Shown here piece after piece: positions 52,381-61,233 of a DNA stretch of 64,000 bases. Below the pieces are notes generated by a model. The model searched no databases and was not told the origin of the DNA. It saw only the letters and a list, made by a program, of their open reading frames with translations. The translations under genes were made by a program, and so were the position numbers. Position 1 is the first letter of the stretch. The number at the start of each line of letters is the position of its first letter. Origin of the DNA: Fluviicola chungangensis (lineage in GTDB: Bacteria > Bacteroidota > Bacteroidia > Flavobacteriales_D > Crocinitomicaceae); assembly GCF_007558725.1 (NCBI RefSeq), contig NZ_VLPL01000006.1, forward strand, positions 62,001 through 126,000, written 5' to 3'.

Positions 52381-54021
52381 ATGAAACAACTTCTTTTCCT
52401 TTGTACCTTATTTGTTGTTACAAACTCATTCAGTCAGTTCACTCACGCCGATTCGTTGCGCGGTACTTACGGCCCGGGTCGTAATTGGTGGGATTTACGG
52501 CACTATGATCTGAGCGTCACATTCGATATCAGTAAGAAGGAAATTCACGGGAAGAATATCATTACTTTCTCAATGATTGGAAAAGGCCCGGATGAATTGG
52601 CTATTACAAGTACGCTGCAATTGGATTTACAAGAACCGATGATTATCGACAGTGTATTGATTAACAACAACTGGGTAGATCCTTCGAAAATCAAAAAGGA
52701 TGGAGCGGCTTATTTTATTCCATTCATGTCACATGACGGATCTGAAAAAGAAGAAAACCAACTTGTTGTCTATTTCCATGGAAAACCGCGAGTAGCAAAA
52801 CGCGCTCCTTGGGATGGAGGAATTGTGTGGACGAAGGATCACAATGGAAAACCCTGGGTTTCTGTAGCTTGTCAGGGGCAAGGGGCAAGTGTTTGGTTCC
52901 CGTGCAAAGATTCCCAATACGATGAACCGGACCAGGGAGTTACCATGCATTATACCTGCCCGTCTGATTTGGTTTGCGTCAGCAACGGAAGCTTTATCGG
53001 CAAAGAAATTAAAAACCTAGGTCAATCAATCTATTCATGGAAAGTCAGTAACCCGATCAACAATTACTGCATGATCCCTTACATTGGGGATTACGTGAAC
53101 ATACATGAACATTTTGCGGGGGAAAAAGGAAACCTGGAACTGGACTATTGGGTATTGAGAGGAAACGAAGAGAAAGCTAAAAAACAATTCCAGGATGCTC
53201 CCAGAACATTAAAAGCACTGGAATACTGGTTTGGTCCCTACCCTTTCTATGAAGATGGCTATAAATTAGTCGAAGCACCATATTTGGGAATGGAACACCA
53301 AAGTGCCGTTGCTTACGGAAATGAATTCAAAAACGGATATTTGGGTTCCGACCTGAGTAATACCGGAGTGGGATTAAAGTGGGACTTCATCATCGTGCAC
53401 GAAAGCGGACACGAATGGTACGGAAACAACATCACTTCGAAAGACATTGCCGATATGTGGATCCACGAAGGATTTACCTGCTACAGTGAGACCTTGTTTA
53501 CGGACTATTGGTTTGGAAAAAGCGATGCAGACAAGTACTGCCAGGGATTGCGAAAAAACATTCTGAACGACCAGCCTATTATCGGACCATACGGAGTAAA
53601 TACCGAAGGAAGCGGTGATATGTATTACAAAGGGGCAAACATGTTACATACAATTCGTACCATCTATGGAAACGATTCGCTGTTCCGCATGATGTTGCGC
53701 AAAATGAATGCTACCTTTTACCATGAAACGGTTACAACTCAACAAATCGAACAGTTTATGTCGGCGGAACTGGGAATGGATTTGTCAAAAGTATTCGATC
53801 AATACCTGCGCGAGAAGAATCCTCCGACGCTGCAAGTGAAATACGGTAAAAAGAAGGTGAAATTCCGTTGGGTGAATTGCATTGAAGGTTTCGACATGCC
53901 GATCATAAACGGGAAACAAAAACTGGCTTGCACTTCCAAATGGGGATCGTATGCAATTGGGCATGATTATTCATTTGAGCTAAATCCCAATCTCTATATT
54001 TTGAAGAAAGAAAAGAAGTAA
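52381..54021 (+). CDS. secreted M1-family aminopeptidase
   Basis: 546 residues with a signal peptide ending NSFSQ. The zinc site is HESGHEW, with His340, Glu341 and His344, and the third ligand Glu lies in WIHEGFTCYSE. The substrate-recognition loop, GxMEN in the family, reads LGMEHQS, so the usual Asn is replaced. An N-terminal beta-domain begins HYDLSVTFDISKKEIHG. It likely trims N-terminal residues of peptides in the periplasm or outside. Confidence 0.9.
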   Translation: MKQLLFLCTLFVVTNSFSQFTHADSLRGTYGPGRNWWDLRHYDLSVTFDISKKEIHGKNIITFSMIGKGPDELAITSTLQLDLQEPMIIDSVLINNNWVDPSKIKKDGAAYFIPFMSHDGSEKEENQLVVYFHGKPRVAKRAPWDGGIVWTKDHNGKPWVSVACQGQGASVWFPCKDSQYDEPDQGVTMHYTCPSDLVCVSNGSFIGKEIKNLGQSIYSWKVSNPINNYCMIPYIGDYVNIHEHFAGEKGNLELDYWVLRGNEEKAKKQFQDAPRTLKALEYWFGPYPFYEDGYKLVEAPYLGMEHQSAVAYGNEFKNGYLGSDLSNTGVGLKWDFIIVHESGHEWYGNNITSKDIADMWIHEGFTCYSETLFTDYWFGKSDADKYCQGLRKNILNDQPIIGPYGVNTEGSGDMYYKGANMLHTIRTIYGNDSLFRMMLRKMNATFYHETVTTQQIEQFMSAELGMDLSKVFDQYLREKNPPTLQVKYGKKKVKFRWVNCIEGFDMPIINGKQKLACTSKWGSYAIGHDYSFELNPNLYILKKEKK

Positions 54022-54061
54022 TTCGGTAAAATGAGTAAATTCGTATTCCCATCTAAACAGT

Positions 54062-55087
54062 ATGAAATACATTTATCACTTTATCATCGTCTTTTTTCCG
54101 ACAATTTCTTTCAGCCAGTTAATTCTGGGAGGAAATGATCCCCAGGATTTAGTCACACATGCGCTTTCCGGATCCGGAGTTAGCATTTCCAATATTCAAT
54201 ACACCGGTTCTCCGGATGCCATAGCATATTTTTCATCGAGCAATATTACAGATATGCCTTACAGTTCTGGTTTTTTAATGACCACCGGATCAAAATACTA
54301 CGCTCAGGGACCCAATAATTCAACTAATGCAGGTATTGACAATCAAACTCCCGGGTTCGCTCTTTTTAATAGTGTGTTCAATGCAACTTCCTATAACGCT
54401 TCCGTTATTGAATTTGATCTTGTTCCGAGTGGAAATACACTGCATATAAACTATATATTTGGTTCGGAGGAGTATAGTGGTCCCACTATTACCCCTGTCT
54501 ACGCCTTCAACGATGCATTCGGGATATTCATTTCCGGTCCCGGAATAACCGGTACACAAAATATGGCCCGTTTACCGAATACCAGTCCTGTTTCAACCAG
54601 AACACTCAATCCTTCAGCAAACAGTCAATACTTTGTTTACAATGGAAGTGGATCTGAAGGACCTTACAACAGTTCTGACCAATACCTGCAATACAACGGG
54701 TTAAGTATTCCGTTAACGGCTTCCTCATCCAATCTCACCCCCGGTTCTTCCTACCACATAATCATGGTCGTTGCAGATGCCGGAAACGCCATGCATGATT
54801 CGGGTGTCTTCCTTGAGGAAGGAGGAGTTACAGCAAGCATCGACGAAACCACATTGGACCATTTTGTCAGTATTCTTTACAATTCATCCAAGCAGGAGGC
54901 AACCATTCAAATCTCAGAATACGAGGACCATTTGACTTATTCCATTGTCGATCTTTCCGGAAAAATCTGGGAGCAATCCAAAATCAGTGAAACTACGCTT
55001 ATTGATCTGAGCGATTACTCATCAGGAATGTATTTGATCCGTGTGGAGGGAAATAACGGTCAAATCACCAAAAAAGTGATTCGCTGA
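54062..55087 (+). CDS. secreted choice-of-anchor L protein with T9SS signal
   Basis: 341 residues. Signal peptide, then the choice-of-anchor L domain (about 20-255): LVTHALSGSGVSISNIQYTG, SGFLMTTGS, INYIFGSEEYSG (the diagnostic FGSEEY), and FGIFISGPGITG. The C-terminal 70 residues (LTYSIVDLSGKIWEQS; DYSSGMYLIRVEGNNGQITKK) are a type A T9SS sorting domain. It is a predicted cell-surface or released protein of unknown binding role. Confidence 0.88.
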   Translation: MKYIYHFIIVFFPTISFSQLILGGNDPQDLVTHALSGSGVSISNIQYTGSPDAIAYFSSSNITDMPYSSGFLMTTGSKYYAQGPNNSTNAGIDNQTPGFALFNSVFNATSYNASVIEFDLVPSGNTLHINYIFGSEEYSGPTITPVYAFNDAFGIFISGPGITGTQNMARLPNTSPVSTRTLNPSANSQYFVYNGSGSEGPYNSSDQYLQYNGLSIPLTASSSNLTPGSSYHIIMVVADAGNAMHDSGVFLEEGGVTASIDETTLDHFVSILYNSSKQEATIQISEYEDHLTYSIVDLSGKIWEQSKISETTLIDLSDYSSGMYLIRVEGNNGQITKKVIR

Positions 55088-55168
55088 TTACTTTTGGTTT
55101 TCACCTTTAGCGTGTCATTTTGTTAATTAATTCTCGAAAGTTGCTTCCGAACACCTTCCTGATTTTGG

Positions 55169-55176
55169 TACTTTTG
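55169..55176 (+). promoter_or_regulatory. -7 box (TACTTTTG) of the flavin-reductase gene
   Basis: TACTTTTG, 15 bases before the ATG at 55192, fits TAnnTTTG. Confidence 0.5.
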
Positions 55177-55191
55177 TAGAAATTTGCAAGC

Positions 55192-56085
55192 ATGTTAACG
55201 CTCGATCCGAAAGAACTTCCCGTACCAAAACTCCATGGTTATCTCCTTGGAGCTATTGGACCACGTCCCATCGCATTTGCTTCAACAATCGATGAAAACG
55301 GGGTAAACAACTTGTCTCCATTTAGTTTTTTCAACGTGTTTTCTGCTGCTCCACCCATTTTGATTTTTTCTCCGGCAAGAAACGGGAGAACGAATACCAC
55401 AAAAGATACCTACAACAATGTCAAAAAAATACCGGAAGTGGTTATTAACATTGTGAACATGGATATTCTTCACCAAATGAGTTTAAGCAGTTCTCCTTAC
55501 GGACCGGAAGTGGATGAATTCGTGAAATCCGGATTAACTCCTGTGAAATCAGACACCGTCAGACCTATGCGTGTTTTGGAAGCTCCTGTTCAGTTTGAAT
55601 GCAAAGTACTGGAAGTAAAGGAGCTCGGTGATCAGGGTGGTGCCGGTAACCTGGTAATCTGTGAAGTGACTAAAATTCACATACATGAAGAAATCCTTGC
55701 GGAAGATGGTACCATCGATCAAAAAAAGATCAACCTGGTAGCCCGAATGGGAGGAAACTGGTATTGCCATGCGAATGAAGCATCCATGTTTGAAGTTACC
55801 AAGCCCATCACGACTGTCGGGATCGGTTTTGACCAGATTCCGGAGGATATCCGGGTAAGTCCTGTCCTTTCAGGAAACGATTTGGCACAGCTTGCCGGCA
55901 TTACTGAAATCCCCAATGAAACTGACGTAAACGAGTATAAATTATTGGAATTAAGTGATTTATTCCTAACTTTAGAAGACGAACCGGCGAAATTGGAACT
56001 CGCTTTACACGAACGTGCAAAAGAATTAATTAATAACAACGATATTGAAGGAGCCTGGATGACCTTGCTCTCTTTTAACGATTAA
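55192..56085 (+). CDS. flavin reductase-family flavoprotein
   Basis: 297 residues. LLGAIGPRPIAFASTIDENGVNNLSPFSFFN and IFSPARNGRTNTTKDTYNN are the FMN-binding split-barrel blocks (read in part). The C-terminal 90 residues, FDQIPEDIRVSPVLSGNDL and onward, form an extra helical tail found in the Bacteroidota subgroup. Its partner oxygenase, if any, is not nearby. Confidence 0.88.
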   Translation: MLTLDPKELPVPKLHGYLLGAIGPRPIAFASTIDENGVNNLSPFSFFNVFSAAPPILIFSPARNGRTNTTKDTYNNVKKIPEVVINIVNMDILHQMSLSSSPYGPEVDEFVKSGLTPVKSDTVRPMRVLEAPVQFECKVLEVKELGDQGGAGNLVICEVTKIHIHEEILAEDGTIDQKKINLVARMGGNWYCHANEASMFEVTKPITTVGIGFDQIPEDIRVSPVLSGNDLAQLAGITEIPNETDVNEYKLLELSDLFLTLEDEPAKLELALHERAKELINNNDIEGAWMTLLSFND

Positions 56086-56107
56086 AATAGTAAATACCCG
56101 TAGAAAT

Positions 56108-56503
56108 ATGTTTAAAATATCCGGAATCTTAAAGGTTAAGAATGATACTGTTCAAGTATCGGAAAAATTTTCAAAAAGAGAATTTGTTTTAACTGATAAT
56201 GCAAGTATGTATCCACAGGATATCTTGTTTCAACTGACACAAGATAAGTGTAGTTTAATTGATGGATTCAACACCCAGGAACAAATTGAAGTGTCTTTCA
56301 ACTTAAGAGGCCGTGAGTGGACAAGTCCCCAGGGGGAAGTGAAATACTTCAATACTTTAGAAGCCTGGAGAATTGAAAAAGTTGGAAATCCTTCCATGGG
56401 TGGAGGAATCCCGGCAGGAGGACCTACAGCAATGAATTTAGATCCGATTGCAACTCCAAGTGCTTCTACAGCACCAAGTGACGATGACGATTTACCATTC
56501 TAA
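56108..56503 (+). CDS. DUF3127 protein with SSB-like acidic tip
   Basis: 131 residues. MFKISGILKVKNDTVQVSEKFSKREF and GREWTSPQGEVKYFNTLEAW (read in part) define DUF3127, an OB-fold-like domain. A flexible Gly/Pro/Ala linker (about 98-122) leads to a DDDDLPF terminus, very like the DDDIPF tip of single-strand DNA-binding protein that recruits repair proteins. A DNA-binding helper role is inferred from this. Confidence 0.85.
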   Translation: MFKISGILKVKNDTVQVSEKFSKREFVLTDNASMYPQDILFQLTQDKCSLIDGFNTQEQIEVSFNLRGREWTSPQGEVKYFNTLEAWRIEKVGNPSMGGGIPAGGPTAMNLDPIATPSASTAPSDDDDLPF

Positions 56504-56511
56504 ATAATCCC

Positions 56512-56538
56512 AAGCCCCGGTCATTAACACCGGGGCTT
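56512..56538 (+). terminator. hairpin terminator after the DUF3127 gene
   Basis: AAGCCCCGGT-CATTAAC-ACCGGGGCTT is a perfect 10-bp stem with a 7-base loop. The T tail is weak (CTTATAT), so termination may be partial. Confidence 0.65.
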
Positions 56539-56554
56539 CTTATATCCTCAACTC

Positions 56555-57016
56555 ATGAAACCTGAAACGCAGCGTAAATTAACCGGAAACCTGACACTCA
56601 TACGAATTATTTTCGGGGCCTTCCTGTTTGGAATCGTCAGTTTTCTTACGGTTATGAGTATTATCGTCGTTCCGGGAAGCCAACAAGCAAACATCAACGA
56701 ACTGTTGCAACTGATCGCACCTATTATCATGGTCATTGCTGTCTCAACCAGTATTTTTCTGCGTAAATCCATGCTCTCGAAGGTGCACAACGAAACAAAT
56801 CCATTGAGCCTCATCAAAGCCTATACATCTTCCAAAATTATTCAAATAGGTTTGGTGGACGCGTCGATTATTTTTGCCATTGTTTGCTACGTACTCACAA
56901 CAAACACTTTTTTCATTGCTTTAGCTGGTATCGGGATTCTTTATTTTATATCGTTATTTCCACTTCAGAAGAAAGTAATTCAACAACTTAAGTTAGATCA
57001 ACCCATCGAATTCTGA
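56555..57016 (+). CDS. four-helix membrane protein of unknown function
   Basis: 153 residues with four hydrophobic helices (IIFGAFLFGIVSFLTVMSII; LLQLIAPIIMVIAVSTSIFL; VDASIIFAIVCYVLTT; FIALAGIGILYFISLF). No family was recognised and no motif is visible. It follows the DUF3127 terminator by 16 bases, so read-through expression is possible. Confidence 0.7.
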   Translation: MKPETQRKLTGNLTLIRIIFGAFLFGIVSFLTVMSIIVVPGSQQANINELLQLIAPIIMVIAVSTSIFLRKSMLSKVHNETNPLSLIKAYTSSKIIQIGLVDASIIFAIVCYVLTTNTFFIALAGIGILYFISLFPLQKKVIQQLKLDQPIEF

Positions 57017-57222
57017 TTCAATTTGGGAAGCTTTTTTCCAAATTGGAAATTTCATCCTGATCCGAAGGAGGTATAATAACGCGTTGCTAGCCCTTTACTT
57101 CTCTTGCAACCGTCTGTTTTTCAATGATTTAAATTCTGTTTAACTTATTTTATAAAGTTCAAACCGGGCACTGGTATCATTTTTCCCAAACCGGTTCACA
57201 GAATTTTAAAAAAATAAGTACC
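57017..57222. other. intergenic region with small hairpin and direct repeat
   Basis: CAATTTGG...CCAAATTG (57019-57045) is an 8-bp stem without T tail just after the upstream stop. CAAACCGG occurs twice, near 57158 and 57187, ahead of the PepSY-like gene and could be a regulator site. Nothing else was recognised. Confidence 0.35.
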
Positions 57223-57537
57223 ATGAAAAAGTTCATCATCGCAGCGATCGCACTTACAACAACCGTGTTCGCAAATGCTCAGGCAGAAACAACAGTTGCC
57301 AAAGCTCAAACGGAAGTGGCAGATGCAAACAATCCGGATCGAGTAAAAATCAAACTGGAAGAATTACCGGCGGCCATAAGAAAAGCATTAACGGAAGACG
57401 CTTTCCAGGGATGGACTGCTAAATCAGCATATGTTGTAAAAGCGGAAAAACCTTATTACGAAGTCGAATTGACTAACACAAAAGCTGAATTAAATGTCGT
57501 GAAGTTTAATGAAGACGGAACAGTGATCAAAAAATAA
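57223..57537 (+). CDS. small secreted PepSY-like protein
   Basis: 104 residues with a clear signal peptide (MKKFIIAAIALTTTVFANAQA). The mature domain, VKIKLEELPAAIRKALTED and KAEKPYYEVELTNTKAELNVVKFNEDG, is the PepSY-like (BLIP-type) fold of secreted Bacteroidota proteins. Such domains may inhibit peptidases or bind ligands; the role here is unknown. It is followed by a very strong terminator, suggesting high expression. Confidence 0.82.
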   Translation: MKKFIIAAIALTTTVFANAQAETTVAKAQTEVADANNPDRVKIKLEELPAAIRKALTEDAFQGWTAKSAYVVKAEKPYYEVELTNTKAELNVVKFNEDGTVIKK

Positions 57538-57564
57538 GCTGTACTCATCATTAACAATGAACGG

Positions 57565-57606
57565 TCTTGTAGGTACCTGAAGTTTTATGTACCTACAAGA
57601 TTTTTT
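57565..57606 (+). terminator. strong intrinsic terminator after the PepSY-like gene
   Basis: TCTTGTAGGTAC and GTACCTACAAGA form a perfect 12-bp stem around a 12-base loop, followed by six T's. Confidence 0.92.
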
Positions 57607-57619
57607 CCCGTTTCATAGC

Positions 57620-58693
57620 CTACCTTCCCTTCCACTCGGGTTGAGAGACCATCAGATAAGCCACCAGGGCGACCAAATAAACAGGATAAAACAATTCGAA
57701 CAAACCCAAACCGATCAAATCAAACGATGTCGGTTTCTTTTTATCCATTTTCACCAGCATAAAATCCATTCCGTATTTGAAAACGATGATTAAGCCGGTC
57801 AGCCAATAAACTCCTGCAAAAAAAGTAATGATCAGGAGAAGGAAATAATAAACATGCAGTCCGACAGCCCAAATTCCTAAGAAATTGTTTAGAGAATCCG
57901 CAACATGACTTGTTTTTCCCAGCCAGCGAACACGTTGCTCCATCACTTCCGAAATAGTCTCCGGAGTTTCCGTTTCTACCTTTAAGGCTTCATTTTCTAC
58001 TATCTCTACCCGTTTCCCGAATGTACGAAAGGCACGTAAAGTATAAATATCATCTCCACTCAAAATGTGATCGTGATCATCAATATCGTCTACCTGGTCA
58101 AAACTGGAAACATGGATCAGCAAATTTGCGCCGCTGCAGTTTACGGGTCTTGCCCATCCTGCAATTCCTTTGTTCAAAAGCGTCGTAAAAAGATATTCCA
58201 GTGTGAAGAACGATTGCCACCATTTTTTTCCTGTCATTTCAACCGGTAAAATGATCAGTTCAGCCTCGGGAAGGAGCAGCATCGATTTCATGTAATCTTT
58301 TCCAAAAGATACATCCGCGTCCATTGTTAAGCAATATTCCGTTCGTACATGGTCCATTCCAAAGCGAATCGCACGCTTTTTGCCCCTTTGTTCTTCCGGT
58401 AAATGCAACAAACGGATTGGGAATGAATCCATTTCTTTAAACAGATCGATATAGGAATCTGAGGAATGGTCATTGACAAAAATCCATTGTGCCGGCTGAT
58501 AACGCTGTGAATAAATACAATCCAGAAATACCTGGAGATTGTCTGCTTCATTTCGAAAAGGAACAACAACCGATATTTCATCAATTGCCATCATCTTTTT
58601 TGAATTTCGGCTAACGCGTAATCGATTCACGCCAAACAGGAGTGTTAATATCGAAAGAATGTAGAGAAGTACCCAGGAACCAATCAACCACAT
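57620..58693 (-). CDS. family 2 glycosyltransferase, membrane-bound
   Basis: 357 residues. An N-terminal membrane helix precedes ISVVVPFRNEADNLQVFLDC, and the nucleotide-sugar site TMDADVSFGKDYM follows. The acceptor region is HILSGDDIYTLRAF, and QRVRWLGKTSHV is the Q-x-x-RW motif of processive GT2 enzymes. Two or three C-terminal helices follow. It is 3 bases downstream of a flippase-like membrane gene, so the pair may glycosylate and move a lipid-linked sugar. Confidence 0.88.
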   Translation of the reverse strand: MWLIGSWVLLYILSILTLLFGVNRLRVSRNSKKMMAIDEISVVVPFRNEADNLQVFLDCIYSQRYQPAQWIFVNDHSSDSYIDLFKEMDSFPIRLLHLPEEQRGKKRAIRFGMDHVRTEYCLTMDADVSFGKDYMKSMLLLPEAELIILPVEMTGKKWWQSFFTLEYLFTTLLNKGIAGWARPVNCSGANLLIHVSSFDQVDDIDDHDHILSGDDIYTLRAFRTFGKRVEIVENEALKVETETPETISEVMEQRVRWLGKTSHVADSLNNFLGIWAVGLHVYYFLLLIITFFAGVYWLTGLIIVFKYGMDFMLVKMDKKKPTSFDLIGLGLFELFYPVYLVALVAYLMVSQPEWKGR

Positions 58694-58696
58694 AAC

Positions 58697-59614
58697 TTAA
58701 TTTTTTCTTTTCGGTAACCAAATAAAACTACTCATAAATGCGGGTAAGGCGATATTTATCAGGTAAATAAAAATACTGCACACAATCACATCCGGAACAG
58801 AAACACTGGTTTTTGCAAAAACGAATAACGCGGCTGTTTCCCGGATCAGCACCTTCCCAGACCACAAAGACGGAACAAAGGACGTAAAAAGATAAATCAG
58901 CCAGATTTGTGTGATCAGGAACCAAAAATCCCCGTAACCGAACGTCACAAATAAAAGCGCATATTGCACACTAAAAACCAGGAAACGAATGGATGAATAT
59001 GCCAAAAATGGCCATTTGAGGTTTTGATAGCGTCCCCGGATACTTTGCAGTCTGCGGACAAAAAGGTACCTGCTTCGGTTCTTCGGAAGCAGGTAATCGC
59101 CAAAAAAGTAAATCAGCAAAATTACCAGCGCTGCTCCGCTTGCAGAGATCCACAGGGAATTCGTTCGACCATATTTCAAAAACACTGCAAACAAACCGAA
59201 AAGCAATGTTGGAACGAGTTGACTTAAATTGGCAAGTGCTGTTGAAAAAACAATGTAGATTGTCTGTCTCTTTTGAAAGTAAATCAATCTTCCGAGAAAA
59301 TTTCCCCAGCCGTTTGGCGACATGAAACCGGAAGCTACTCCTGCCCAAAATGCATTTTTTACCAGTTTCGTTTCCACATTCAACGGATCTGTAATGATCT
59401 TCCATTTCAGGAATTCCATCCATAAATTGGGAATAAGCAATGTGAAAGCCAGAATCAATGCCCACCAATGTGCGACTTCCAATCCCCTGGCATGCTCCCA
59501 ATCCACGTTTTTCAACTGAAAATACAAGGTCCAGATTACTGCTGTAAACACCAATAATTTGAATAATGTCATTAAACCAGCCCGTTTTTTAGTAGCTTTA
59601 ACTTTCTCTTTCAT
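58697..59614 (-). CDS. LPG synthase-TM/UPF0104-like membrane protein
   Basis: 305 residues with about eight helices. [52 protein letters not shown] and [20 protein letters not shown] match the conserved blocks of the lysylphosphatidylglycerol-synthase TM / UPF0104 family (read in part). These integral proteins work with glycosyltransferases in lipid-linked sugar export. I start at 59614; a Met two codons earlier is possible. The divergent ruvC gene begins 4 bases away. Confidence 0.82.
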   Translation of the reverse strand: MKEKVKATKKRAGLMTLFKLLVFTAVIWTLYFQLKNVDWEHARGLEVAHWWALILAFTLLIPNLWMEFLKWKIITDPLNVETKLVKNAFWAGVASGFMSPNGWGNFLGRLIYFQKRQTIYIVFSTALANLSQLVPTLLFGLFAVFLKYGRTNSLWISASGAALVILLIYFFGDYLLPKNRSRYLFVRRLQSIRGRYQNLKWPFLAYSSIRFLVFSVQYALLFVTFGYGDFWFLITQIWLIYLFTSFVPSLWSGKVLIRETAALFVFAKTSVSVPDVIVCSIFIYLINIALPAFMSSFIWLPKRKN

Positions 59615-59618
59615 TTGC

Positions 59619-60176
59619 ATGGCCGAAGATAAAATAATTTTAGGGATTGACCCCGGAACAACTGTACTTGGATACGGATTAATCCACATTCAAGGCACGA
59701 AAATTGACATGCTCAACTTCGGTATTATCCAGTTGAACAAACTCGATAATCAACCGGATAAATTAAAACGCATTTTTGATCGTATCGATGGACTTATGGA
59801 AGAATACAAACCGGATGAAATGGCTATCGAAGCTCCTTTCTTTGGCAAAAACGTTCAATCCATGTTAAAACTTGGCAGAGCACAAGGCGTAGCAATCGCA
59901 GCTTCGCTAAGACGGAATATTCCTTATGAAGAATACACTCCGAAACGGATCAAACAAGCCATTACCGGAAACGGAAACGCATCGAAAGAACAGGTTGCTG
60001 CCATGCTTCAAACCTTGCTCCGTTTTGATGAACTTCCCAAATACCTGGATGCGACAGATGGATTGGCTGCGGCAGTTTGTCATCATTTTTCCAAAGGAGT
60101 GGGTGAAAACAACAAGACCAAAGGAAGCAGCTGGAACAGTTTTTTGAGTAAAAATCCCGAACGAAAAATAAGATGA
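59619..60176 (+). CDS. ruvC: Holliday junction resolvase RuvC
   Basis: 185 residues. The catalytic acidic residues lie in [15 protein letters not shown] (Asp11), [11 protein letters not shown] and [13 protein letters not shown]. RuvC cuts Holliday junctions in the RuvAB complex during recombination repair. [13 protein letters not shown] is the right start; the frame is open 20 codons upstream but within the divergent flippase gene. The end overlaps the next gene by 4 bases. Confidence 0.95.
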   Translation: MAEDKIILGIDPGTTVLGYGLIHIQGTKIDMLNFGIIQLNKLDNQPDKLKRIFDRIDGLMEEYKPDEMAIEAPFFGKNVQSMLKLGRAQGVAIAASLRRNIPYEEYTPKRIKQAITGNGNASKEQVAAMLQTLLRFDELPKYLDATDGLAAAVCHHFSKGVGENNKTKGSSWNSFLSKNPERKIR

Positions 60177-60883
60177 AAAACCTGGTTGTGATTGTTTTTT
60201 TCCTTGCTTCCTTTTCTCCTTTGAGTAAAGCGCAGGAAGTATTCGAATGGTATGAGGGAAGTTGCCTTTCAATAGCAGTAATCGACTCGTCAAAAGCAAA
60301 TTATCAGCAAGTACAGAACGCCCATTATACCTTGGTCCAGTCATCCGAATTAAGTCAGCCGTTTCTTGCTTATCAGCCAAAAGACACAGCCTATTTAAAA
60401 ATCAAAAGTATTCGGTTTGAATGCCACAATTTTGTAACGGAATTAGAGCAAATGGAATATCCGAAGGGCGATTATTGGGCCAATCTCAAAAAAATGAGAC
60501 TGGAAAATATCCGGGAACAATGCCTGCTTCGTGAGAAAGCTGTTATTGCATTAAATCAACCGAAAGCATTAAAGGGAACTCCTTATTGCAAAGAGTGTTC
60601 GTATTACGTAAATGCTTTGGAAAAAGGTGGAAAAACCCTCCTAAACGCCTGGAAAGAACTTCACGAAAAGGAAGTTGCCGGGGCGCTTGATCCGGATCCG
60701 ATTAACAAAGCCTTCGAGCAGCACTGGAACGCTCCGGACAAGGAACTGTGGGCTAGAATTGAAGTACTGAGATATGGCTGGTGGAATTGTATCCTGGAAA
60801 ATCAAACAGCCTGGTTCAATGAGAACCAATATCACCGGGAATTCAAAAAATTGATGACCTCTATTCAATTAGAATGCCACTAA
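60173..60883 (+). CDS. secreted protein of unknown function, downstream of ruvC
   Basis: 236 residues with a signal peptide ending PLSKAQ. The mature part has three or four cysteines ([31 protein letters not shown]) and aromatic runs ([11 protein letters not shown]), so disulfides are likely. No family was recognised. It overlaps the ruvC stop by 4 bases, and its own stop overlaps that of the convergent DUF4296 gene by 4. Confidence 0.7.
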   Translation: MKNLVVIVFFLASFSPLSKAQEVFEWYEGSCLSIAVIDSSKANYQQVQNAHYTLVQSSELSQPFLAYQPKDTAYLKIKSIRFECHNFVTELEQMEYPKGDYWANLKKMRLENIREQCLLREKAVIALNQPKALKGTPYCKECSYYVNALEKGGKTLLNAWKELHEKEVAGALDPDPINKAFEQHWNAPDKELWARIEVLRYGWWNCILENQTAWFNENQYHREFKKLMTSIQLECH

Positions 60884-61233
60884 GTTTTCTTTTGCAGCTC
60901 GATCGATTCTTTCTGCAGGTTTTCCATTACCTTATCCAACATGAGTTTGTATTCTTCATGCATACTGGTATAATACATGAATGAATCCTCATATTGTTTC
61001 TCGGTAATGTGTTTCGATTTCAGGTAATCCCTTCCGGAAGCAGTCATTACTTTATAATACCGGTTTACGGTAGAATAAGTTGTTTGAATATGTCCTTCCA
61101 GGATCAGCATGTCCGTCATCAGGGTAATCATCTGATCCTTGGGAATTAAGTTCTCAGGCTTTTCCAAACCATGCAATTCACTATCACAGGACTGCAATAA
61201 AATAAAAAGACATATTCCAAGTATTTTTTTCAT
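60880..61233 (-). CDS. DUF4296 lipoprotein
   Basis: 117 residues. The lipobox is in FILLQSC (Cys16). KPENLIPKDQMITLMTDMLILEGHI is the DUF4296 signature, then a helical tail. The family is widespread in Bacteroidota next to dihydroorotase and polyprenol-phosphate mannosyltransferase, and this gene keeps that order, overlapping pyrC by 4 bases. Function unknown. Confidence 0.88.
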   Translation of the reverse strand: MKKILGICLFILLQSCDSELHGLEKPENLIPKDQMITLMTDMLILEGHIQTTYSTVNRYYKVMTASGRDYLKSKHITEKQYEDSFMYYTSMHEEYKLMLDKVMENLQKESIELQKKT

